The translations under genes were made by a program, and so were the position numbers. This document shows, in pieces, positions 51,270 through 59,704 of a stretch of DNA of 64,000 nucleotides. The notes under the pieces are model-generated. The model was not told the origin of the DNA and searched no databases. It saw only the letters and a program-made list of their open reading frames with translations. Source of the DNA: Herbaspirillum sp. SJZ106 (lineage in GTDB: Bacteria > Pseudomonadota > Gammaproteobacteria > Burkholderiales > Burkholderiaceae_D); contig NZ_VFNI01000001.1 in assembly GCF_006715495.1 (NCBI RefSeq), positions 310,001 to 374,000 of the forward strand, written 5' to 3'. Position 1 is the first letter of the stretch. Every line of letters begins with the position of its first letter.

Positions 51270-52332
51270 TATCAACCGCCTGTGGGCCAAGACGCAATTC
51301 ACCGATACGGCGCGGCTGCGGCTGTATCGCAAGATGTCCAAGATGCTCAGCAACGGCTTGCCGCTGTTGAAGGTGCTGGAAGAACTGCGCGACCGCGAAT
51401 CGCATCACGGCAAGAAACCCAAGGAGCCGCTGGCGATCATCCTCGACGATTGCCGCCGCAGCGTGCAGAACGGCCGGCTGCTGTCGGAAGCGCTGGACGG
51501 CTGGGTGCCGAAGTCGGAACAGATGATCCTGATGGCCGGCGAGCAGTCCGGCAAGCTGGAGCCGACCCTGATCTCGGTGGTCAACGTGGTCCAGGCGCGC
51601 AAGAAGATCAACGCGGTGATCGTGGGCGGCATGGCTTATCCGCTGGCGATCCTGGGCCTGGTGCTGTCGTACATCTACCTGTTCGGGGCCAAGGTCATCC
51701 CGCAATTCACGACCATGATGGATCCCAACAAGTGGCAAGGGGCGGCGCGCTCGTTGTACCTGATGTCGCTGTGGGTACAGAACTGGATGGGATGGACGCT
51801 GTTGGGCATCGCCGTGGCGCTGGTGATCCTGTTCGCGTCGCTGCCCCGCTGGCGCGGCAGCCTGCGCATCTGGGCCGACCGTGCGCCGCCTTATTCGATC
51901 TATCGCCTGATGGTGGGCAGCGGTTTCCTGATGGCGTTCTCGGCCCTGCAAGGCGCCGGCGTGACAGTGGAAAAGGCGCTGATGCGCTTGTCCAGCGGCG
52001 CCCAGCCCTGGTTGCGCGAACGCCTGGACGGCGCTTTGCTGGGGGTGCGTTCGGGCCTGAACTGTGGCGAGGCGTTGCGCAATACGGGGTATCAGTTTCC
52101 GTCGAAGGAGGTCATCGACGATCTTTGCGTCTATGCGGAATACAAGGGGTTCGCCGATGCCTTGCAGCTGTTGGCGGATGAATGGATGGAGCAGGGGGTA
52201 GAAATCATTTCCCTGCGCATGAAGCTGGTCAACGGACTGGCGGTGGTCACCATGGCGGTAGTCATCGGTTGGCTGGTGATCGGGTTCTTCGGGATTCAGC
52301 AGGAAATTGCGGCACTTGCCCGCGCTCATTGA
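51259..52332 (+). CDS. pilR: type IVb pilus inner-membrane platform protein PilR (GspF family)
   Basis: A 357-residue membrane protein starting at a GTG within the end of pilQ. Two GspF domains are visible, each with the GspF-type pattern (LSNGLPLLKVLEELRD, GVTVEKALMRLSSG). Membrane segments lie at about residues 118-138 (VIVGGMAYPLAILGLVLSYI), 172-192 and 330-350. It recruits the ATPase to the pilus base. Confidence 0.92.
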   Translation: MLPDINRLWAKTQFTDTARLRLYRKMSKMLSNGLPLLKVLEELRDRESHHGKKPKEPLAIILDDCRRSVQNGRLLSEALDGWVPKSEQMILMAGEQSGKLEPTLISVVNVVQARKKINAVIVGGMAYPLAILGLVLSYIYLFGAKVIPQFTTMMDPNKWQGAARSLYLMSLWVQNWMGWTLLGIAVALVILFASLPRWRGSLRIWADRAPPYSIYRLMVGSGFLMAFSALQGAGVTVEKALMRLSSGAQPWLRERLDGALLGVRSGLNCGEALRNTGYQFPSKEVIDDLCVYAEYKGFADALQLLADEWMEQGVEIISLRMKLVNGLAVVTMAVVIGWLVIGFFGIQQEIAALARAH

Positions 52333-52371
52333 TGGTCTTAACGCAGTTCTTTCTCACAACAGGGGTCAATC

Positions 52372-52923
52372 ATGCACGTCGAAAAAATGAGTGGTTCACA
52401 CGCCAGGGAAATTCGCTCCAACAGCAAGGTCGCCCGCCAGCAAGGCGCATCGCTGCTGGAAGGCATCGCCTATCTGGGCATCGCCGCCATCGTGGTGATG
52501 GGCGCGATCTCTCTGCTGACCGGCGCCTTCAGCAGCGCCAAGTCGAACCAGGCCAATGAAGAAGTGATCGGTCTGCGTACCGCGGTGCGTAAGCTGTATA
52601 TGGGACAGACGTATCCAACCACCGGCATCCCGGGCCTGCTGCAAACCGCCAAGGCCGCGCCCGGCACGCTGGCCTCCGACGGCACCACGCTCAAGAACAG
52701 CTGGGGCGGCACGGTAGACATCGCCGGATCCGGAACCGGCTTCCAGATCACCTATCCGTCGGTGCCGAAAGACGTTTGCGTGAGCATGTTGTCGGGCGCC
52801 AATGGCTGGACCTCGGTGCAGACCAACGGCGGAACCACCGTGACCACCTTCCCGGTCACGGCCCAAATTGCCACGACCCAGTGTTCGGCGGCCGACAACT
52901 CCATCGTCTATACATCGAGCTGA
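52372..52923 (+). CDS. pilS: major type IVb pilin PilS (prepilin)
   Basis: A 183-residue prepilin. A long hydrophilic leader (about 25 residues) ends in RQQG, then ASLLEGIAYLGIAAIVVMGA, with cleavage after Gly and the Glu at mature position 5. The C-terminal part has two Cys (VCVSML, TQCSA) for the pilin disulphide loop. The start ATG follows an AACAGGGG region. A separate prepilin peptidase gene (pilU) is not seen in the window. Confidence 0.93.
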   Translation: MHVEKMSGSHAREIRSNSKVARQQGASLLEGIAYLGIAAIVVMGAISLLTGAFSSAKSNQANEEVIGLRTAVRKLYMGQTYPTTGIPGLLQTAKAAPGTLASDGTTLKNSWGGTVDIAGSGTGFQITYPSVPKDVCVSMLSGANGWTSVQTNGGTTVTTFPVTAQIATTQCSAADNSIVYTSS

Positions 52924-52995
52924 TTGCCGACGCGGTGACGAATGCGCTGGCGGGCGCAATTGCGCTCGCCAGCCCGACCTAACGGAGGGCTCCTC

Positions 52996-53493
52996 ATGTG
53001 GAACGCTGCAGTAGTGGCCATCCTGATCGCGGTGGCCGGAGTATATGCGACCAGAAACGCCCGGACGCTCGACGGCGTTCAGGCTGGCCTGGCCGCCAGC
53101 ACGGCGGCCGAGATGGGTATCTATCGCAACGCCGTCATCAACTATTTCACCGCGCACGATACGAGCCCAGGCGTGGTCACCACGGCCGCCCTCAAGAGCG
53201 GCGGCTACCTGCCGTCGTGGAGCCGCCTGTACCAGCAGAGCACGCCGCTGGCATGGAGCAATTACCGCGATGCCGCCGGCATCATCTACATCTACGCTAC
53301 GGCGCTGCCGGACCGCAACCTGGTGGCCGAACTGGCCAGCCTGGCGCAGAACTCGGTCCTGTTCGGCGTCTATGACGGCACTACCAACAAATTGCAGTCG
53401 CCGGTCGCCGGCAATACCAATATCCCGACCTCCGCCATTTCCGCCATGTCGATTCCCAACGGTGCGCCGGTGTGGATCGCAATGATCAAATGA
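52996..53493 (+). CDS. pilM: PilM-like protein of the type IVb pilus
   Basis: A 165-residue protein with one N-terminal membrane segment (AAVVAILIAVAGVYAT), starting MWNAAV, as in R64 PilM. The rest is a periplasmic domain with Thr/Tyr/Asn-rich strands and helices. GGAGGG precedes the ATG. In R64 pilM lies near the operon start, while here it is between pilS and pilV. Its stop overlaps the pilV start. It is probably an accessory of pilus assembly. Confidence 0.7.
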   Translation: MWNAAVVAILIAVAGVYATRNARTLDGVQAGLAASTAAEMGIYRNAVINYFTAHDTSPGVVTTAALKSGGYLPSWSRLYQQSTPLAWSNYRDAAGIIYIYATALPDRNLVAELASLAQNSVLFGVYDGTTNKLQSPVAGNTNIPTSAISAMSIPNGAPVWIAMIK

Positions 53494-54908
53494 ACATGAT
53501 GCCGATCCATCCTCCTTCTGCCATGCGTCGCCAGAGCGGTGTCGCGATGCTCGAAATCCTCGGCGCGCTCGCCATCGGCGCCATCCTCGTGATGAGTTTG
53601 GCCAGCATGATGGATACCTCGCTGGAAGACACCAAGGGCCAGCAGGCGGCCTATTACCAGTCGCAGATCGCGGCGGCCGGGCAAAAATACATCGCCGCGA
53701 ATGCCGCCACGCTGACGACTTCGCTGCCGGCAGCGGGATCGTTGGTGGCAATAGGCGTGGCGCAACTGAAGACCGGGAAATTCCTGTCCGCCGGGACGGC
53801 TGCCAAGAATATCTATGGCCAGACCGCGTGCGTGCTGATTCGCCAGCCTGATCCCAGCGGCAATCCGGGCAAGTTCGATGCGCTGGTGGTCACCAGCGGT
53901 GGCGACCAGATTCCCGAGAAAGTGCTGCCGGTGATTGCCGCCAATGCCGGTCCCAATGGGGGGTATATCAGCACCTCCGACTTCAACAATGCCAAGGGAA
54001 GCAACTGGAGCAGCAGCACCGCCTCTTATCGCTCGACCACTTGCAGCGGGGGAACCAACCTGAGCGGCAGCGCCAGCGACGGCGGCCACCTGGCATCCAA
54101 TCTCTTTTTTGATGGGCCGGGGCAGTCTTCCGCCGATTATCTCTATCGCAATGCGGTTCCAGGGCGTCCCGAGCTGAATCGTATGAACACACCGATCCGC
54201 ATGGCGGACATTGCTCTGGTGAGCTCCGGGGCCAGTTGCCTTGACTCGGATGGCGTCAACCGGGCCGCCGTGGCCATCGATTCCGCCACGCGCGGCTTGC
54301 TGGTATGCGGCACGAACAACGTATGGAGTTCGCCCTCGCAGTGGAAAGAGCCGGTACAGAACTACGCCGACCTTCCCGGCGCCGGCAATACGGCGGGCGA
54401 CGTGCGCATGGTCAGGGGCCTGTCGCGCGCCTTCACCTATAACGGCGCGAACTGGGTCGCACTGGCGGTGGACCAGAACGGCAACATGGGCGTTCCAGGC
54501 ACCCTGACCGCCGGCAACGTCAGTACCGGCAACGTCAACGCCTCGGGAAATATGGTGGCTGGTGGAACTATCCATGCCACTGGAGACATTAGTACTAGTA
54601 ACTCCGTTTCGGCAGATCTGGATGTCAACGCCGCCCGTGCGGTCAATGCAAAGGACGTCTATGTCGCCCACAACGTGGTTACCGAGGGGTTGCAGGTCAA
54701 CCGCTGGACATCGTCTCCGGCCTTTTCGGTCGGTATCAATTACTTTGTCGCCGGCGCGGCTTGCCACTATTCGGAATATGACCCCTGGGAAAACACGACC
54801 CATATCACGTTCCCCGTGGGAACGATCGTCATGGACAGTAATTACCGACCGCTGATTTGCGGCGCAGACAAGACAATGAGATACGCAAATGGAACCTATT
54901 CCCCGTGA
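53490..54908 (+). CDS. pilV: minor tip pilin/adhesin PilV
   Basis: A 472-residue prepilin-like protein. The leader ends in RRQSG, followed by VAMLEILGALAIGAILVMSL, so it is processed like a pilin. The long C-terminal part (residues about 250-472) has the modular tip-adhesin pattern of PilV: repeated short Gly/Asn/Val-rich strands (LTAGNVSTGNVNASGNMVAG) and two Cys-containing end motifs (AGAACHYS, LICGADK). The start overlaps the pilM stop by four bases. No shufflon repeats or rci recombinase gene follow, so the adhesin appears fixed. Confidence 0.85.
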   Translation: MNMMPIHPPSAMRRQSGVAMLEILGALAIGAILVMSLASMMDTSLEDTKGQQAAYYQSQIAAAGQKYIAANAATLTTSLPAAGSLVAIGVAQLKTGKFLSAGTAAKNIYGQTACVLIRQPDPSGNPGKFDALVVTSGGDQIPEKVLPVIAANAGPNGGYISTSDFNNAKGSNWSSSTASYRSTTCSGGTNLSGSASDGGHLASNLFFDGPGQSSADYLYRNAVPGRPELNRMNTPIRMADIALVSSGASCLDSDGVNRAAVAIDSATRGLLVCGTNNVWSSPSQWKEPVQNYADLPGAGNTAGDVRMVRGLSRAFTYNGANWVALAVDQNGNMGVPGTLTAGNVSTGNVNASGNMVAGGTIHATGDISTSNSVSADLDVNAARAVNAKDVYVAHNVVTEGLQVNRWTSSPAFSVGINYFVAGAACHYSEYDPWENTTHITFPVGTIVMDSNYRPLICGADKTMRYANGTYSP

Positions 54909-55365
54909 ACCCAATCGCTGGCTGGCGTGCCTGCTGCTGCAGACCGCCGCCCTGATCCTGGCCTGCCTGGCGTGCGCGCCGGCGCTGGCTTGCTGGAATG
55001 AGGTGGCTTCGTGGTACGGCGTCAACGTGCACCTGCTGTACGCGATCGCCAAGACCGAGTCCAACCTGAACCCCAAGGCCATGAACAAGAACAAGAATGG
55101 CAGTTACGACATCGGCATGATGCAGATCAACAGCAGCTGGCTGCCAACACTGCGCAAGTACGGTGTTACCGAAGAACAATTGAAGGATCCCTGCGTGAAT
55201 CTGCAGGTAGGGGCCTGGATCCTGGCCCAGAACATGGCGCGCATGGGCTTGACCTGGGAGGCGGTAGGCGCTTACAACGCGCGTAATCCGCAACTGCGTA
55301 TCAAATATGCCCAGAAGGTATACAAAAACATACCCCAGGAGATACTGGTGCAGGCGTCCAGATAA
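54889..55365 (+). CDS. pilT: lytic transglycosylase of the pilus operon (R64 PilT type)
   Basis: A 158-residue exported muramidase of the SLT family. The signal peptide ends near APALACW. The catalytic Glu is in AIAKTESNLNPKAMN, with GSYDIGMMQINSSWLP following and YNARN near the end, as in VirB1/PilT-type transglycosylases. It overlaps pilV by 20 bases. It opens the peptidoglycan for the pilus. It should not be confused with the PilT retraction ATPase, whose relative is at 55754. Confidence 0.88.
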   Translation: MEPIPREPNRWLACLLLQTAALILACLACAPALACWNEVASWYGVNVHLLYAIAKTESNLNPKAMNKNKNGSYDIGMMQINSSWLPTLRKYGVTEEQLKDPCVNLQVGAWILAQNMARMGLTWEAVGAYNARNPQLRIKYAQKVYKNIPQEILVQASR

Positions 55366-55753
55366 CGATAATGGGATCCGGCCCCGAGCTTGAATGCAAT
55401 GTGAAAATGATTTAAACGTGAAAGGGAGAGGGCATGCATCCTTCGATTGAATTTTCGCTCGGCCTACGATATTTCGCTCAATTGGCAAGTTGAGACTCCG
55501 CAGGTGGAATACCGTTGTGTGTGCATAAAATATTAGTTTTTGCGAACAATTGCGACGGCGCGAGCAGGTATAGTAGACTCCCCTCTCATCATGTCAGTTG
55601 TCGGACCGATCATGGAAAGCATCTTTGGTGGGCGGTCAAATCCTTGCACAGCCCGGGTTCGCGGCGGTCAAACATGTCGGGGAAAGCAGCAGGCAGCAGT
55701 CCGTCGCTCTTCCATCAAGACTAAAAAGCGCTTTACAAAAATCAGGTGGCCGA
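55366..55753 (+). other. AT-rich intergenic stretch
   Basis: About 390 bases of lower GC content than the surroundings. Includes a -10-like TATAGT near 55570 preceded by AT-rich DNA. An open frame from 55598 continues into the next gene but its early part lacks a ribosome site. No hrp box was found. It is a likely promoter region for the ATPase gene. Confidence 0.4.
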
Positions 55754-56851
55754 ATGTCAAATGACCATTTCCACGCACGCGATCTCCAACGGGAATTGCT
55801 CGCGCTTGTCAACTCTACGCAGACTTTCTCGGACATTCATATCGAGCAAGACCAACCGCTGATGCTCAAGACGCCACGCGGCTGGCAGCAGGTGCACGAT
55901 ATGCCTGTATCGATCCAAAACCTGGCGCCGTTGCTGGCGGCCATTGACGAAGACTGGGAAGACAAGATCATCGATGGCGCGCTGGACTGCCCGTTCGTGC
56001 TGGGGGAATGGCGCTTGCGCTGCAATATCTACCGCATGGGCCGCGGCAGCAAGGTCGCCGTCTCGATCCGGCGTTTTCCGCTTGAGCCGCTGGCGCTGGA
56101 GCGCACCGGTTTGCCAAGTTACGTAAAGACGGTGCTCGAAGCGACCAAGGGCATCATCCTGGTGACCGGGCCCACGGGGGCCGGCAAGACGACCACCATC
56201 GCGTCGATGCTCGATTACATTAATTCGACCCGGCATGGCCACATCATCACCATCGAAGAGCCGATCGAATACGAGCTGCAACGCAAGCAGTCGATGATTT
56301 CGCAAAAAGAGGTCCCGACCGACACTGAAAGCTTTTCGTCAGGTTTGCGCGAGGCGTTGCGGCAAAAGCCGGACGTGCTGATGGTCGGCGAGATCCGTGA
56401 TTTCGATACCGCCGACACCGTATTGCACGCCGGGGAATCGGGCCACCTGGTGCTGGCTACGCTGCATACCAGCAGCGCCGTGCGCGCCATTACCAAGCTG
56501 CTGGGATTCTTCCCGCAAGACCAGCGCGCCCAGCGGGCTGCCACGCTGGCCGAGAGCCTGGTAGGAGTGATCTTCCAGAGCCTGTTGCCGTCCGAAGACG
56601 GTGAACATCATGTGATGGCCAGTGAAATGGTGTTCAACAATAACCAGCAGATTGCCGCCTACATCAATGACCCGGCCAAGCTGCACATGATCAATGACTT
56701 CATGAAGCGCAAGGAAGACAACATGTCGCGCAGCCTCAATGAAGTGCTGTTGCAACTGGTGCACAAGAAGAGCGTATCGGCGCGCGATGCGCTGCGGGTA
56801 GCCTACAACCGCCTGGAACTGCACGAAATGCTCAACAGCGCCAAGCGCTAG
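55754..56851 (+). CDS. PilT-family secretion ATPase, possible pilus retraction motor
   Basis: A 365-residue ATPase of the PilT/GspE family. The N-terminal PAS-like part carries SDIHIEQ. Walker A is GPTGAGKTTT (about 137-146). The Asp box is TIEEPIEYE, Walker B VLMVGEIRDFDTA and His box ATLHTSSAVRAI. It is shorter than PilQ and lacks the Cys cluster, as in PilT/PilU retraction ATPases and the Dot/Icm DotB. AGGTGG precedes the ATG. It is separated from the pil operon by a 390-base gap. A retraction function is likely but not proven. Confidence 0.8.
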   Translation: MSNDHFHARDLQRELLALVNSTQTFSDIHIEQDQPLMLKTPRGWQQVHDMPVSIQNLAPLLAAIDEDWEDKIIDGALDCPFVLGEWRLRCNIYRMGRGSKVAVSIRRFPLEPLALERTGLPSYVKTVLEATKGIILVTGPTGAGKTTTIASMLDYINSTRHGHIITIEEPIEYELQRKQSMISQKEVPTDTESFSSGLREALRQKPDVLMVGEIRDFDTADTVLHAGESGHLVLATLHTSSAVRAITKLLGFFPQDQRAQRAATLAESLVGVIFQSLLPSEDGEHHVMASEMVFNNNQQIAAYINDPAKLHMINDFMKRKEDNMSRSLNEVLLQLVHKKSVSARDALRVAYNRLELHEMLNSAKR

Positions 56852-56876
56852 CCAGCGTACACGGCGTCATGCCCGG

Positions 56877-56909
56877 AAGCGACCTTCGAATGAAGGTCGC
56901 TTTTTTTTT
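56877..56909 (+). terminator. rho-independent terminator
   Basis: AAGCGACCTTC GAAT GAAGGTCGCTT is a perfect 11-base stem followed by Ts. It ends the ATPase gene. Confidence 0.93.
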
Positions 56910-57012
56910 ATGCCTTTCGCATATCGAGGGGCTAACCGGGACAGGATGGGCGCACGGCCACCTGTTCCTGTGTCCTGGAGAAAGAATTTTCTTTCAATGA
57001 TCCTCAATGTCA

Positions 57013-57041
57013 GGAACCACACTTGTCGCACCGGGCACCCA
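57013..57041 (+). promoter_or_regulatory. hrp box for the chaperone/effector operon
   Basis: GGAACC, 16 bases, GCACCCA: one mismatch to the consensus. It ends 27 bases before the chaperone start. Confidence 0.75.
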
Positions 57042-57068
57042 TGGGTGAAACCACAACAAGAGGAACCC

Positions 57069-57470
57069 ATGTCCAGAAGCCGCTTTATTGAATTGACCAA
57101 TGACTTCTGCGCGATCGCCAATATCGATCAGCCAGAACTGATGGTGCAAGGTAACGCCATCGAAGTCGATGGCATCGATTTTTTCGTCCAGTACGATGAG
57201 GAATTCGCTCCCGATCATCTCATCGTCTATTGCGATTTTGGCATGCCTCCCCAGGAGCGCCTGCTGGACGCCTACCAGGCCCTGCTCGAAACCAACATGC
57301 TGATCTACGCGGCCAATTCGCCCGCCTTCATGCTGGGTCCGGACCAGCGCGTGACCTTCGGCTACCAGTGCCGCCTCAACGAACTGCGCGCTCCGGAACT
57401 GATGACCATCCTGCTCAACCTGGCCGAACAGGCCAGGGATTGGCGCACCGACCATTTCCTGGACGCCTGA
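57069..57470 (+). CDS. CesT-type (class I) type III secretion chaperone
   Basis: A 133-residue acidic protein with the CesT pattern: helix (RFIELTNDFCAIANI), strands (AIEVDGIDFFVQYDEEFA, HLIVYCDFGM), helix (ERLLDAYQALLETNMLIYA) and a C-terminal helix (LMTILLNLAEQARDWRTDHF). It resembles the 135-residue protein at 16320 in layout, including the final WG/WR-D-HF motif. AGAGGAA lies upstream. It is followed by the effector-like gene at 57519, its likely client. Confidence 0.8.
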   Translation: MSRSRFIELTNDFCAIANIDQPELMVQGNAIEVDGIDFFVQYDEEFAPDHLIVYCDFGMPPQERLLDAYQALLETNMLIYAANSPAFMLGPDQRVTFGYQCRLNELRAPELMTILLNLAEQARDWRTDHFLDA

Positions 57471-57518
57471 GCATATCGTCGGCGCCCCCAAGACAACCGT
57501 ATTCAACCAGGAGCCATC

Positions 57519-58907
57519 ATGGGTCCCATCGACAACAAGCCAGTCAATTCACCGGGCTACTTTCATCGCAGTGACGACGCCAGCAAGACCACCACTGCGC
57601 TGCGCTCGACTTTTAATCCAAGTCCCAACAACAAGATCACCAACATGCTGGCGCGCCACCACATGCCGCGTGCGGCCGGCATGGTCAACGCGGTGCGCGA
57701 CCTGGACCTATCGATCCGCAAGTCCTGGAACCAGCGACGGCTCGACAGCGCCCGGAGCAAGCTTGGAAAAATGACCGGAGCGGAAGAAAAGCCTGGCGCC
57801 TTTGACTTGCAACGCCAGCGCGCCGCGGAACAGCAGGTGGAACAGCGCGAGCACAACATTCGTCGCCTGAACGGAAAGCAGCTCATCGGCCAGGATGCCA
57901 AGGCCGGCCGCCTGGACCATCAAACTGTCAGTGAGCTCAATGAGGCCCAGCAATCGCATCTGAAAGGGAAAGACTATGTTCCCTTGTCGGGCTTGAGCGA
58001 TGCCAAGCCCGAGAGCGTTCGGAGCCGGTATCTGAACGAGATTAACGACAACCATCGCATCAAGGTGCATTCCGATGGCCCCCCCCAGTTGGCCAGCTAT
58101 GTCGCCAATCGGGTTAGCGCCGCTTATGATCGCGGCGCAAGCGGCGTCGCCAGCCGCACTCTCAGCACGCTGCAGCATGCGCTGGTAGGGATCCAGGGGG
58201 CGGCCTTGTCCGTCAAAGGGGCGGTGGCGGGCAGCCTGGCCGAGAGCAAGTACCTGGACGCCGGTGGGCGGGCGCGCATGGATGTGCGGGCGGCGCGTAG
58301 CGAGCAGAAGCGCACCATGTTGCAGGCTTCCCTGAAGGGAAATGAAGTGCTCAAGCAGGCCTATCGTGATGTAGTGGAGGAGCAGGCCAGGTCGGCCCGT
58401 GCCAGGTTCGCGCCCAGCGACAACCCGGATCAACCCCGTTATGTGGTTCGCGCGTCTGCGGAGGATGGCAAGGCGCCTCCGCAGACGCGCTCCTGGGAGC
58501 GCCGTATCAATCAGCTCCGCCAGCAGCCTGATGCCGAACAGGGGGTGCCACGCAAGCCTGGACGCCTGGCGCGTTTTGCCCTGGCCACAAGCAATCTTCG
58601 CAACAAGCGCGCCGTGCACAAGGCCGGCGGGGATATGTTATTGGCTGCGGTCAAGCTCAATGGGATCAACAGCGATGAACAGAATGCCGCTTCCATGCGA
58701 AAGATGGAGCAGAGTGCCACTGCCTATGACAAAGCTGGCCACAAGTATGTGGCGCGCCGTTCCTTGCTGCAGGGAACGTTGATCGAGACCCTGGCAAAAC
58801 CAGAGATGAGAGAAATGTTGGACAGATCGTTCCCGACCCAGGATAGGGTGCATGATGACCTGCCGTGGCAGTCGCGGCCCACGCCGCGCGATGACGAAGA
58901 AGCTTGA
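57519..58907 (+). CDS. putative type III effector with cognate chaperone upstream (462 aa)
   Basis: A 462-residue protein with AGGAG upstream of the ATG, 48 bases after the chaperone gene. It is basic, helix-rich and free of Cys. The first 60 residues are Asn/Ser/Thr/Pro-rich, as expected for a secretion and chaperone-binding region. One mildly hydrophobic segment (ALVGIQGAALSVKGAVAG, about residues 224-241) is too weak to make it a translocator. No catalytic motif is recognised. Sharing a hrp box with the chaperone is good evidence for a secreted protein; function unknown. Confidence 0.65.
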   Translation: MGPIDNKPVNSPGYFHRSDDASKTTTALRSTFNPSPNNKITNMLARHHMPRAAGMVNAVRDLDLSIRKSWNQRRLDSARSKLGKMTGAEEKPGAFDLQRQRAAEQQVEQREHNIRRLNGKQLIGQDAKAGRLDHQTVSELNEAQQSHLKGKDYVPLSGLSDAKPESVRSRYLNEINDNHRIKVHSDGPPQLASYVANRVSAAYDRGASGVASRTLSTLQHALVGIQGAALSVKGAVAGSLAESKYLDAGGRARMDVRAARSEQKRTMLQASLKGNEVLKQAYRDVVEEQARSARARFAPSDNPDQPRYVVRASAEDGKAPPQTRSWERRINQLRQQPDAEQGVPRKPGRLARFALATSNLRNKRAVHKAGGDMLLAAVKLNGINSDEQNAASMRKMEQSATAYDKAGHKYVARRSLLQGTLIETLAKPEMREMLDRSFPTQDRVHDDLPWQSRPTPRDDEEA

Positions 58908-58915
58908 GGACCATC

Positions 58916-59428
58916 ATGCTTGACCTGAGCCAATCGCAACCGCCATCGTGGATGGCCTTTGAACACACCCGCCACGTGCGGTGGCACGAGATCGAGGCCA
59001 TGGTGCAGCGGCACCAGGCCGAGATCGCGGCGCGCTATGACCTGCTGGTGGCGATCTTGCGCGCCGGCAGCCCGGTCGCAGCCCTGATTTCCCGCAGTAC
59101 CGGTTTGCCCATCGACTATCTGGTCTGCAGCCGGCGCAATCCCCAGCCGCAGTTCCTGGATGGTCCGGCGCGGGCGCCGCACGGGCGTCGGATCCTGCTG
59201 GTGGACGATGTCTGCGGCAGTGGCTGGACCTTTGAACGCTGCCGGCGCTACTGCGAAAGGCTGGGCAACCAGGTCGGCACTTTCAGTGTGTTTCGCTGCG
59301 ACGCGCCCGGCATGTTCGCGCCCGATTTCAGCATGGATGCAGATCCTCGCCATTACCTGCGTTGGCCCTGGGAGTACCAGGTCGAAAGCGAGATGCCCGG
59401 ACAGGACGGGGCGCTCGCGGAGCACTGA
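58916..59428 (+). CDS. phosphoribosyltransferase-domain protein
   Basis: A 170-residue protein of the type I PRTase family. The PRPP-binding loop is ILLVDDVCGSGWTFE (about residues 100-114). The upstream ILRAGSPVAALISRSTG fits the hood and core. GAGGA lies five bases before the ATG. It follows the effector gene by eight bases, so it is in the same transcript. Its substrate is unknown, and its association with a type III effector is odd. It may be a nucleotide-metabolism enzyme or have a different role in the host or in the bacterium. A terminator follows. Confidence 0.75.
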   Translation: MLDLSQSQPPSWMAFEHTRHVRWHEIEAMVQRHQAEIAARYDLLVAILRAGSPVAALISRSTGLPIDYLVCSRRNPQPQFLDGPARAPHGRRILLVDDVCGSGWTFERCRRYCERLGNQVGTFSVFRCDAPGMFAPDFSMDADPRHYLRWPWEYQVESEMPGQDGALAEH

Positions 59429-59460
59429 TTATTGTCATCCAGATCACTGATTGTACTGAT

Positions 59461-59495
59461 GCACATGGGCGCCTTTGGGCGCCTATGTGCTTTTT
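59461..59495 (+). terminator. rho-independent terminator
   Basis: GCACATGGGCGCC TTT GGCGCCTATGTGC (one wobble pair) followed by five Ts. It ends the chaperone-effector-PRTase unit. Confidence 0.85.
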
Positions 59496-59530
59496 GTCTT
59501 GTCGTGATTGCGCGTGGGGTCGTTTTTGGT

Positions 59531-59559
59531 GGAACTGTGATGCCGGTCGTCGTTACCTA
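59531..59559 (+). promoter_or_regulatory. weak hrp-box-like site before the 881-aa gene
   Basis: GGAACT, 16 bases, TTACCTA. The -35 half is good. The -10 half has two mismatches. It lies 145 bases before the gene. Confidence 0.3.
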
Positions 59560-59704
59560 TGCTCAGACAGGCAGCTTGAAAATCGCAAATCCGGTTTCGC
59601 GGCCCTGTCCCCGAACAATTTTTCGCATCGTCGGCACCCATGCCTGATGCGACCATCGGCGCCACACTGCGCCTTTATCAACGCATACGAAAGAATTCAA
59701 CATC

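Noticed and set aside
53490-55365. Shufflon and rci recombinase behind pilV
   Set aside because: No repeated short inverted sequences and no integrase-like gene were found.
57519-58907. Translocator (YopB/IpaB type)
   Set aside because: Only one weak hydrophobic stretch; a translocator needs strong membrane helices, and the upstream chaperone is of the effector (CesT) type, not the TPR type.
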